A stretch of 13,956 nucleotides of DNA from NCBI GenBank assembly GCA_028717055.1, contig JAQUOO010000020.1, positions 1 through 13,956 of the forward strand, read 5' to 3'. Positions 1 to 5,606 of the stretch are shown here, one piece after another. A program made the position numbers and the translations under genes. Every line of letters starts with the position of its first letter. Positions within the stretch are counted from its first letter, which is position 1. The stretch is from Candidatus Omnitrophota bacterium. GTDB lineage: Bacteria > Omnitrophota > Gorgyraeia > Gygaellales > Profunditerraquicolaceae. A model generated the notes under the pieces. The model searched no databases, was not told the origin of the DNA, and worked only from the letters and a program-made list of their open reading frames with translations.

Positions 1-1
1 C

Positions 2-664
2 CAAACCCAACCAGCGTGTGCCCAAAACATTTTCGGGGCTGCCTGCCGGAATGACTGCTCCGGTTTTAAACCAAGTCGGATTCATCAGTTTAGAAGTGAT
101 TTTGAAAGTTCCAACAGGAGTGGAATTGTTCTTTCCCGTCGATACTATATAAGTCTTGATTATTTCTTCATCACTTTTTAAAATAAGGATATTCTGCGAC
201 TTATCCACCAGAATACTGAAAGGAGCATTCCAAATTTTAATCTTTTTCCCCGGATTAATTATATCGCTGCTCAAGCTATTGCTCTTCTTAATCAGATCTG
301 TCGTGGTCTTGAACTCCCGGGCAATTTTATTCAAAGTATCCCCGGATTTTATTTCATAAAGCACGCTTTTAGGAGTCATGACGGGAGAAAATAAAAGTCT
401 TATGTTAACATCATCAATCGTTCTCTGCCAGCTCATGACATCACTTGAATTAGAAAAATCACTGACGAGCTTCTGATAAACCGACCTAGCCCCCAACAAA
501 TCCCCTTTTGCCTGCAGGCTTTTTGCTTCATTCAACAAAGATTGCGCTCTCGATGAATCCTTTTGTCCGGCAAGAAAGTTCCTTCCGCTTCTAAGAATAA
601 GGGGAACGACCAAAATCAAGAGTAATAATATTACGCCGGATAGCATGAAAATCTTTTTATTCAC
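2..664 (-). CDS. LysM and L,D-transpeptidase (YkuD) protein, C-terminus cut off
   Basis: Probable cell-wall L,D-transpeptidase, which would form 3-3 peptidoglycan crosslinks or anchor proteins to the wall. The 221 visible residues begin with a single hydrophobic anchor (about 5-25). A helical TPR-like stretch follows (about 42-75, ending in YQKLVSDF), then a LysM domain (about 101-146, GDTLNKIAREF with G108-D109-T110). The first half of a YkuD domain follows, with ILVDKSQNILIL, STPVGTFKI and the family-typical NVLGTRWLGL at the edge. The catalytic His and SxGC motif would lie beyond base 1. I chose GTG at 664 because an in-frame TAG lies just upstream at 680-682 and a purine-rich Shine-Dalgarno (AGGAAG) sits 6 bases ahead. 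It starts 55 bases after the DUF212 gene and is probably cotranscribed with it. The family call is strong; activity cannot be judged without the missing end. Confidence 0.88.
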   Translation of the reverse strand, partial: MNKKIFMLSGVILLLLILVVPLILRSGRNFLAGQKDSSRAQSLLNEAKSLQAKGDLLGARSVYQKLVSDFSNSSDVMSWQRTIDDVNIRLLFSPVMTPKSVLYEIKSGDTLNKIAREFKTTTDLIKKSNSLSSDIINPGKKIKIWNAPFSILVDKSQNILILKSDEEIIKTYIVSTGKNNSTPVGTFKITSKLMNPTWFKTGAVIPAGSPENVLGTRWLGL

Positions 665-719
665 TGCGCACTTCCTTTCCTATAAATTAATTACGCCTTG
701 CTTGGGCATTGCTCATTTT

Positions 720-1166
720 CTAACGCGCCAGTACCGCTATAAGAACACCGACCAAAAAACCCCCAATTACTTCCAGCGGCGTATGGCCGATGAGTTCACG
801 CAAACGTCCGTCGTGAATCTTGCCCTTCCAGTAAATATCGTCGGTTATCTTATTTAAAATGCGCGCCTGTTTTCCGGTTGCCCGGCGTACACCTTGGGCA
901 TCGAACATAACCACAATCGCAAATGACGCGGCTAAAGCAAAATAAGCGCTGTCAAAACCATAATCCAGGCCTACCGCGGTAGCCAAGCATGCTGCGCCAG
1001 CTACATGGCTCGAAGGCATGCCTCCGGTGCCAACAAATAAGCGAAAATCAAACTTCCTTTTCTGCACAACACCGATAAAAACCTTTAAAGTCTGGGCAAT
1101 TAACCATGCCGAGAGAGTGGTAAGAAAAATCTTATTCCGGGATAGCTGGGCTAGGATTTCTATCAT
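720..1166 (-). CDS. Divergent PAP2 family (DUF212/YuiD-like) membrane protein
   Basis: Small integral membrane protein of the divergent PAP2 (acid phosphatase/vanadium haloperoxidase-related, DUF212) family, 148 residues, the usual length. The physiological substrate of the family is not settled; a lipid or isoprenoid phosphate is a reasonable guess. Visible family signatures are SAWLIAQTLKV near the N-terminus, FDFRLFVGTGGMPSSH (phosphatase-like GGMPSSH), VMFDAQGVRRATGKQA, and C-terminal GHTPLEVIGGFLVG. The frame stays open upstream to 1328, but those 54 codons have no family similarity and run through the 5' leader, so I chose ATG at 1166. This start has no good ribosome site of its own. 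It overlaps the stop of a 10-codon ORF that has a perfect one. A sigma70-like promoter lies about 160 bases upstream, and the LysM/L,D-transpeptidase gene follows. Confidence 0.85.
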   Translation of the reverse strand: MIEILAQLSRNKIFLTTLSAWLIAQTLKVFIGVVQKRKFDFRLFVGTGGMPSSHVAGAACLATAVGLDYGFDSAYFALAASFAIVVMFDAQGVRRATGKQARILNKITDDIYWKGKIHDGRLRELIGHTPLEVIGGFLVGVLIAVLAR

Positions 1167-1198
1167 TATTTTCGGTTTAAATATGAAATTTCGTGCAT
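1166..1198 (-). CDS. Possible 10-codon leader ORF coupled to the DUF212 gene
   Basis: The ORF encodes MHEISYLNRK and stops with TAA. A textbook Shine-Dalgarno AGGAGG lies at 1207-1212, 8 bases before its ATG at 1198. The stop and the next gene's start share one base (TAATG at 1164-1168), the arrangement expected for translational coupling. The DUF212 start itself has only A-rich sequence before it. The peptide resembles nothing I know. It may simply deliver ribosomes to the downstream start. A frame error in the sequence is less likely, since the upstream codons do not continue the family. Confidence 0.45.
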   Translation of the reverse strand: MHEISYLNRK

Positions 1199-1206
1199 TA
1201 AACTTA

Positions 1207-1212
1207 CCTCCT
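1207..1212 (-). promoter_or_regulatory. Shine-Dalgarno AGGAGG of the leader ORF
   Basis: AGGAGG is placed 8 bases from the leader ATG at 1198 but about 40 bases from the DUF212 ATG at 1166. It therefore fits the leader ORF and not the main gene. Confidence 0.6.
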
Positions 1213-1329
1213 ATCTTTCTGCCTTTTCCGGTTTGCTTAAAACCGCGAAAGAAAGGAAAAATATTCTGAATCAGGGCTTGCGCAGAGAAAACAAGGATGG
1301 TAGCCGCTTCTGCCTGCTTATAACGCAAT

Positions 1330-1357
1330 ATTATATAATCAGCACTTCAAATTGCAA
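1330..1357 (-). promoter_or_regulatory. Sigma70-like promoter for the DUF212 gene
   Basis: On the minus strand the -35 is TTGCAA (1352-1357) and the -10 is a perfect TATAAT (1330-1335), with a 16-base spacer. Transcription would begin near 1323, giving a leader of about 125 bases before the 10-codon ORF. Within the leader, CGGTTT and AAACCG can pair around a 5-base loop shortly before the ribosome site. The rest of the roughly 300-base gap up to comM at 1467 holds no gene. I found no convincing plus-strand -35/-10 pair for comM there. Confidence 0.55.
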
Positions 1358-1453
1358 GCCTTTTCTCGTCTCTGCCTGATTTCGGGTAAAAAATGAAGTT
1401 AAAAGTAGGTGTTTTTGGTTAGATTTCACCTATCATCACGTCTATTATATTAG

Positions 1454-1460
1454 AAGGAGG
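1454..1460 (+). promoter_or_regulatory. Shine-Dalgarno AAGGAGG of comM
   Basis: AAGGAGG with a 6-base spacer to the ATG at 1467 supports that start, which also matches the family N-terminus (MLARALSFGI). Confidence 0.75.
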
Positions 1461-1466
1461 AAAAAC

Positions 1467-2996
1467 ATGTTAGCCAGGGCATTAAGTTTCGGGATTCACG
1501 GTATAGAGGCCTACTCTGTAGAAATTGAAGTAGATATTTGCCGGGGACTGCCTGCAATAAATGTAGTGGGATTACCGGATTCCGCGGTAAAAGAAAGCAG
1601 AGAAAGGGTAAAAAGCGCAATTAAAAATTCCGGCTTTAGCTGGCCATCCGAAAGGATTACTATAAGCCTAGGGCCATCCGGGATTAAAAAAGAGGGCGCT
1701 TATTTTGATCTGGGGATTGCCTTAAGCATACTGGCGGCAACAGAACAGATAAACAGCTCAAGATTAGCTAATTATTTTGTCTTAGGAGAACTGTCCTTGG
1801 ATGGATCGCTTCGGCCGCTGCGAGGAATACTTCCGATAGCTATAGCGGCAGCAAAATCTTCCTGTAACAAACTAGTTATCCCGGCCCAAAATGCCAAGGA
1901 AGCCGCGATTGTATCTGGAGTATCCACATTCGCGCTCAAAACCTTACGGGAAACTGTAGAATTTTTGAATAATCCGGATGGCTTTAGGCCCCTGGAACCT
2001 GAATTGTTGAATTTATCTCAAAAAGGCTTTTACAGCGTAGACTTCTCGGATGTTAAAGGCCAATTTATGGCAAAGAGAGCCATAGAAATAGCCATAGCCG
2101 GGGGCCACAATATTCTGATGGTTGGCCCACCCGGAAGTGGTAAAACCATGCTCGCAAAAAGAATTCCCACAATTATGCCGGACATGACTCCCGAAGAAGC
2201 GCTGGAAGTGAGTAAAATTCATTCGGTTGCCGGTTATCTGGTGAATAAAGACGGGGTCATAACTACCCGCCCCTTCCGCTCACTTCACCATACTATCTCC
2301 AACGCAGCTCTTGTGGGCGGCGGCTCAATACCCATACCGGGAGAAATAAGCCTGGCGCATGAAGGCGTGCTTTTTCTGGATGAACTTCCGGAATTTAGAC
2401 GCGATTGCCTCGAGGCCTTGCGGCAACCGCTAGAAGATCGCTCAATTCGCATATCGCGGGTATTCAAATCTTTGGTATTTCCTGCCTCTTTTGTTTTGGT
2501 CGCCGCGATGAACCCTTGTAAATGCGGCAATTATCATAACAATAAAACTTCCTGCCGCTGTTCAACATCACAGATCCACGCCTATCGCTCTAAAATATCC
2601 GGCCCATTATTGGATAGAATAGACATCCATATAGAAATTCCGGCGACAAAATATCAGGAGTTAAGCGGAAACCTGCCTGCGGAAAGTTCCGCGCAAATCA
2701 AAACAAGAATAAATAAAACCCGCGCGATCCAAGTTGAAAGATTTAAAAACGAAGGTATTCTATGTAATGCTCAAATGAGTTGTAAACAGGTAAGAAAATT
2801 TTGTATGCTAGGCAAAGAGGAAAATGAATTGTTAAAAATGGCGATGTCTGAATTAAATTTCAGCGCGCGGGCCTATGACAAAATACTGAAGATATCAAGA
2901 ACCGTTAGCGATCTCGCCGGATCAGAACAAATAAAAACAGATCATCTTGCGGAAACAATTCAATACCGATCCCTGGATAGAGATTTTTTCGCTTAG
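1467..2996 (+). CDS. comM: YifB/ComM family Mg-chelatase-like AAA+ ATPase
   Basis: Cytoplasmic AAA+ protein, 509 residues, the usual family length. In naturally transformable bacteria ComM is a DNA helicase that promotes branch migration during integration of incoming DNA; in many other bacteria its role is unknown. The N-terminal ChlI domain (about 1-190) shows ARALSFGIHGIEA, VVGLPDSAVKESRERVKSA and LGPSGIKKEGAYFDLGIAL. The Mg-chelatase ATPase domain has Walker A GPPGSGKT (220-227), Walker B VLFLDELPEF (about 301-310, D305/E306) and a sensor region MNPCKCGNYH (348 on) with the family cysteine cluster. The C-terminal helical domain (about 410-509) includes FSARAYDKILKISRTVSDL. It is the only plus-strand gene. 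It diverges from the DUF212 gene and converges on the receiver gene with 39 bases between stops. Confidence 0.95.
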   Translation: MLARALSFGIHGIEAYSVEIEVDICRGLPAINVVGLPDSAVKESRERVKSAIKNSGFSWPSERITISLGPSGIKKEGAYFDLGIALSILAATEQINSSRLANYFVLGELSLDGSLRPLRGILPIAIAAAKSSCNKLVIPAQNAKEAAIVSGVSTFALKTLRETVEFLNNPDGFRPLEPELLNLSQKGFYSVDFSDVKGQFMAKRAIEIAIAGGHNILMVGPPGSGKTMLAKRIPTIMPDMTPEEALEVSKIHSVAGYLVNKDGVITTRPFRSLHHTISNAALVGGGSIPIPGEISLAHEGVLFLDELPEFRRDCLEALRQPLEDRSIRISRVFKSLVFPASFVLVAAMNPCKCGNYHNNKTSCRCSTSQIHAYRSKISGPLLDRIDIHIEIPATKYQELSGNLPAESSAQIKTRINKTRAIQVERFKNEGILCNAQMSCKQVRKFCMLGKEENELLKMAMSELNFSARAYDKILKISRTVSDLAGSEQIKTDHLAETIQYRSLDRDFFA

Positions 2997-3035
2997 AACA
3001 AACGATTATTTAATCCAGAAAGGATTGCTCCGGTT

Positions 3036-3410
3036 TCAATAAGCATTTCTCTCAATAACATCAATAAGCTGCTCTAATTCCACCGGCTTGGCTATAAAGG
3101 GATGCCCGCCGATAACACCGCTGTTTGCTTCTACCTCCTCCTTTTTGGCCACCGCAGTTAAAAACACAATAGGTATATCTTTGGTATCTTCATCGCACTT
3201 CAACTGAAACGCTACCTCGCTACCGTCCATATCCGGCATTAAGATATCTAACAAGATTAAATGCGGCTTGAATTCTTTGGTGGCGGAAAAACCGAGCAAT
3301 CCGCTATTCTCCACCCTAATTTCATATTTTCCGGTTTTTTCGAGATTCCATTTTATCAATTTTGTAAAATTTTCTTCATCATCAATAACCAATATTCTTT
3401 TCCTGTCCAT
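3036..3410 (-). CDS. Single-domain response regulator (CheY-like receiver)
   Basis: Receiver domain of 124 residues with no output domain. The acidic pocket is D10-D11, the phosphoacceptor is D55 in LLDILMPDMDG, and the switch residues are T85 (FLTA) and K108 (AKP), so it looks fully phosphorylatable. The ATG at 3410 follows a strong GAAGGAGGG ribosome site. It lies 90 bases downstream of the histidine kinase on the same strand and is the likely partner. Lacking DNA-binding or enzymatic output, it would act by protein contact or pass phosphate on in a relay. The stretch VIGGHPFIAKP near the C-terminus is typical of receivers linked to hybrid or PAS kinases. A stem-loop and a weak promoter-like element in the gap could give it separate expression. 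Confidence 0.93.
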   Translation of the reverse strand: MDRKRILVIDDEENFTKLIKWNLEKTGKYEIRVENSGLLGFSATKEFKPHLILLDILMPDMDGSEVAFQLKCDEDTKDIPIVFLTAVAKKEEVEANSGVIGGHPFIAKPVELEQLIDVIERNAY

Positions 3411-3474
3411 CTTTGGTTTCCCTCCTTCTATAATCCTTAAGGGGAATTAATATATTTTATAAGAACCATTTTGC

Positions 3475-3498
3475 CAGCGGTAATCTTGCTATCCGCTG
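3475..3498 (-). repeat. Stem-loop between kinase and receiver genes
   Basis: Perfect 6-bp arms CAGCGG and CCGCTG enclose 12 bases. The element lies just past the kinase stop codon. No T-run follows on the minus strand, so it is not a standard terminator. It could be an mRNA processing or stability element. A weak promoter-like pair for the receiver (TTACCG, 16 bases, TATAAA) overlaps and follows it. Confidence 0.4.
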
Positions 3499-3500
3499 CA

Positions 3501-5174
3501 TCACTCGGCTATTTTTAAGATAACTGTCACTTTAGCCCCATGGCCGAATCTGCTTTCTGCGTATATAATCCCTCTGTGCATATGAATTATGTTCTTGGTT
3601 ACGGACAACCCTAAACCTACTCCACCGGTTAAACCTTTTGTGGTGAAAAATGGTTCGAATACTTTTTTCAGATTTTCTTCAGGAATGCCGACGCCAGTAT
3701 CTTCGATTTCAACTACTACAACCTTCTCTCCAATCATAAAATAACCTTCTTCTCTTCTGCTTGTCCCGTTTTCTATCCCCTCTAGCTTTTTACCGTAACT
3801 ACGGATCGTAATATTGCCGCCTTCAGGCATGGCTTGAATCGCATTCAAAAATATATTAACGAACACTTGTTCTAATTTGTTTCTATCGGCCAGCACCTTG
3901 GGAACGTCTTTTTTGATTTCCGGTATGATATCAATATTGCTGGATTCAAACTTGATTCTTACCAAACTTAAAGAGCTTTCTAGAATAGAATTTATATCTT
4001 CCGGCCTCAGATCCAGATTCGTAAATCTGGAGAAATCTAAAAGGGTATTTATAATCTTATCTGCCCTTTTTACACTGTCTTTGAGCATGGTTAAAGTTTC
4101 AAAGACATCTCCTTCTTTAGCTGGTATCTTATTTTCCAAGTAATTAACTCCCTGCAATATTATTCCCAGAGGGTTCCTTACTTCATGCGCTACCCCGCTA
4201 GCCAACTGGCCTATAGTGTTCAATTTTTCTGCTTGGATAACCTGATTCTGCATCTCTTTTAATCTGGTATACGCCTTTTTAAGCTCATCTTCCGCTTTTT
4301 TGCGCTCGGTAATGTCTTGTAATGTCTCGATAGCAGCTATTAACTTTCCTTCGGTGTCGTATATAGGCGCGGCATCAAATACTATATACCTGTCTTTACC
4401 GCCTAATTTAGAGTACCAGTCCTCTGCGTGCAAACCGTTGGGTATAAGCGTGGAACCCCGATAGACCTTATAAAACTTATCCAAATCAACAAAACTATTA
4501 TCAATAACTATATCGGCAACGCAAGGACGCTGGTGGCTATAAAAAGCCTTCCAGTGGCCGCTGGTACCCAGCAAATCTTTAGCTTTCGTGCCGGTAAGCT
4601 CTTCACAGGCCACGTTCCAATAAAGAACTTTATGTTGAGAATTAATAACAAAGGTAGCAACAGCGGAATTCTGAATTATGGACTCTATAAGCTTGTCTTT
4701 TCCCCAAAAATCTTCATCTTTCTTAACTTGTTTGTTAAAGTCCGGAGGCTCCATCTTCGGGATTATAGGGGTTGAGCCAGCATCAATATTACCCACAACA
4801 TTATTGCGCCTTTGGGCTAACCCCTTTAATTGTTGCTCTACTTTTTCCCGCTCTTTGATAAGTTCCTGTATGAGATTTACACTACAGCCGCCTATCACTT
4901 CAACACCCGCGGGTTTGCTCAGCATAAGCTCTTCCTCAATCTGAGCTTTTCCCGTAGAATTGAATATACAATTAAGCCCTGCCTTGTTCATAAACTCCCT
5001 ATAATCAACCGCTGTCGGGATATTTAAGGTTTTGGCTAGCTTGATTCCAGGGGCATCTTGATTAAAATCAACCACACCTATAATGGTTATTTTTTCGATT
5101 TTGGAAAATAACTCTACAAGCGCTCTTCCGCATTTTCCCGCCCCAATTATGAGTATTTTAGCTTTTTCTGCCAT
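3501..5174 (-). CDS. Rossmann-PAS sensor histidine kinase
   Basis: Sensor kinase of 557 residues with no membrane segment, so probably cytoplasmic. Residues 1-105 form a Rossmann nucleotide-binding domain: GAGKCG at 11-16 for the glycine loop, and acidic D36 at the end of strand 2, which usually favours NAD(H) over NADP(H). A coiled coil follows (about 105-125). A PAS domain spans about 163-287, with YWNVACEELTGT and the unusual HQRPCVADIVID segment. The kinase core has HisKA with the phosphoacceptor H330 (GVAHEVRNP), the N box NIFLNAIQAM, DTGVGIP, FEPFFTTK and GGVGLGLSVTK, all intact. The Rossmann domain would let it sense a nucleotide, redox state or small ligand; that is inference. The ATG at 5174 sits right before the first Rossmann strand but has no Shine-Dalgarno. 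The receiver gene follows on the same strand. Confidence 0.93.
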   Translation of the reverse strand: MAEKAKILIIGAGKCGRALVELFSKIEKITIIGVVDFNQDAPGIKLAKTLNIPTAVDYREFMNKAGLNCIFNSTGKAQIEEELMLSKPAGVEVIGGCSVNLIQELIKEREKVEQQLKGLAQRRNNVVGNIDAGSTPIIPKMEPPDFNKQVKKDEDFWGKDKLIESIIQNSAVATFVINSQHKVLYWNVACEELTGTKAKDLLGTSGHWKAFYSHQRPCVADIVIDNSFVDLDKFYKVYRGSTLIPNGLHAEDWYSKLGGKDRYIVFDAAPIYDTEGKLIAAIETLQDITERKKAEDELKKAYTRLKEMQNQVIQAEKLNTIGQLASGVAHEVRNPLGIILQGVNYLENKIPAKEGDVFETLTMLKDSVKRADKIINTLLDFSRFTNLDLRPEDINSILESSLSLVRIKFESSNIDIIPEIKKDVPKVLADRNKLEQVFVNIFLNAIQAMPEGGNITIRSYGKKLEGIENGTSRREEGYFMIGEKVVVVEIEDTGVGIPEENLKKVFEPFFTTKGLTGGVGLGLSVTKNIIHMHRGIIYAESRFGHGAKVTVILKIAE

Positions 5175-5242
5175 TATTTATTTTTTAGAAAATCCCGAGC
5201 GGCTGTTTTGCTTATATATACCTGCCTCATATTCGGCGAAAA

Positions 5243-5410
5243 CTAGACGACGAAACCAAAGTTTAAATCCACGGAAGCCGGGCAAAACCCTGAAGAGACT
5301 TTTAGTTGCAATGGAAGGATGATAAAAAAATCTCGGCTGATAAGAAAATCGGAATTACAGTTGCATGGAGAGACTCCGGATATTTCAGGCTCAGGTATCG
5401 CCATCGGCAT
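5243..5410 (-). CDS. Possible small protein of 55 residues upstream of the kinase
   Basis: ORF from ATG at 5410 to TAG at 5243, starting MPMAIPEPEISGVSPC and ending DLNFGFVV. An AAAGGA purine tract about 10 bases before the ATG could serve as a ribosome site. It contains three cysteines (CNC near residues 16-18 and one near 44) and a hydrophobic core, FLISRDFFIILPLQL. I do not recognise it. The opposite strand is also open here, so it may be chance. It would be the first gene on a transcript from the promoter-like elements at 5532-5588 and would lie in front of the histidine kinase. Confidence 0.25.
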   Translation of the reverse strand: MPMAIPEPEISGVSPCNCNSDFLISRDFFIILPLQLKVSSGFCPASVDLNFGFVV

Positions 5411-5531
5411 AATCTCTATTCCTTTAACACAAAACTTAAAAAGCGCATAGAAATATTTTTTGTGGATATACCGAGATTAATCTTCATTAAACTCTGTATT
5501 TAAATATGCGCTATTCAACAATATGCTTGTG

Positions 5532-5560
5532 TTTATACACCAAATCCGCGGGAAAATCAA
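5532..5560 (-). promoter_or_regulatory. Promoter-like element for the kinase leader
   Basis: On the minus strand the -35 is TTGATT (5555-5560) and the -10 is TATAAA (5532-5537), with a 17-base spacer. It lies about 50 bases past the STT3-like stop and points at the kinase gene. Confidence 0.45.
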
Positions 5561-5579
5561 GTATTTTGGCGGCAGGAGA

Positions 5580-5588
5580 ATTATATCA
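5580..5588 (-). promoter_or_regulatory. Extended -10 promoter-like element
   Basis: The minus-strand sequence TGATATAAT is a perfect extended -10 (TG, one base, TATAAT), 19 bases past the STT3-like stop. A -35 at standard spacing is poor (TTGATT at 19 bases). Transcription would begin near 5574 toward the kinase. Confidence 0.4.
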
Positions 5589-5606
5589 CAAACTGACCCG
5601 ACAAAA

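Larger units (their letters stand above)
5175..5606. other. Gene-poor region of 432 bases between STT3-like gene and kinase
   Basis: No protein family or known RNA is recognisable on either strand. On the minus strand it holds two promoter-like elements just past the STT3-like stop, then a possible 55-codon ORF, then about 70 bases before the kinase ATG. Transcripts from either promoter would carry a 350-400-base leader into the kinase gene. Plus-strand frames here are short and lack family character. Confidence 0.6.

Noticed and set aside
1167..1328. Upstream extension of the DUF212 protein by 54 residues
   Set aside because: It overlaps the promoter-leader region, has no DUF212 similarity, and would make the protein longer than family members.
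3012..3026. Short hairpin (AATCC, 5-base loop, GGATT) between convergent comM and receiver genes as a terminator
   Set aside because: A 5-bp stem with no T-run on either side is too weak to call a terminator.
5225..5300. Stretch on the plus strand (GACGACGAAACC and GGAAGCCGGG) loosely like parts of a c-di-GMP-I riboswitch
   Set aside because: The required P2 helix between the conserved boxes cannot form because the spacing is far too short, the 5' box is absent, and no plus-strand gene follows.
5247..5446. Plus-strand open stretch ending in GSGIAIG, slightly like the start of PTS enzyme I
   Set aside because: Only a few residues agree, the spacing to the preceding glycine differs from the family, and no downstream enzyme I sequence follows.
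5306..5503. Plus-strand ORF of 65 residues in the kinase leader region
   Set aside because: No ribosome site of note, no family resemblance, and it opposes the promoter-like elements and neighbouring genes; likely chance.
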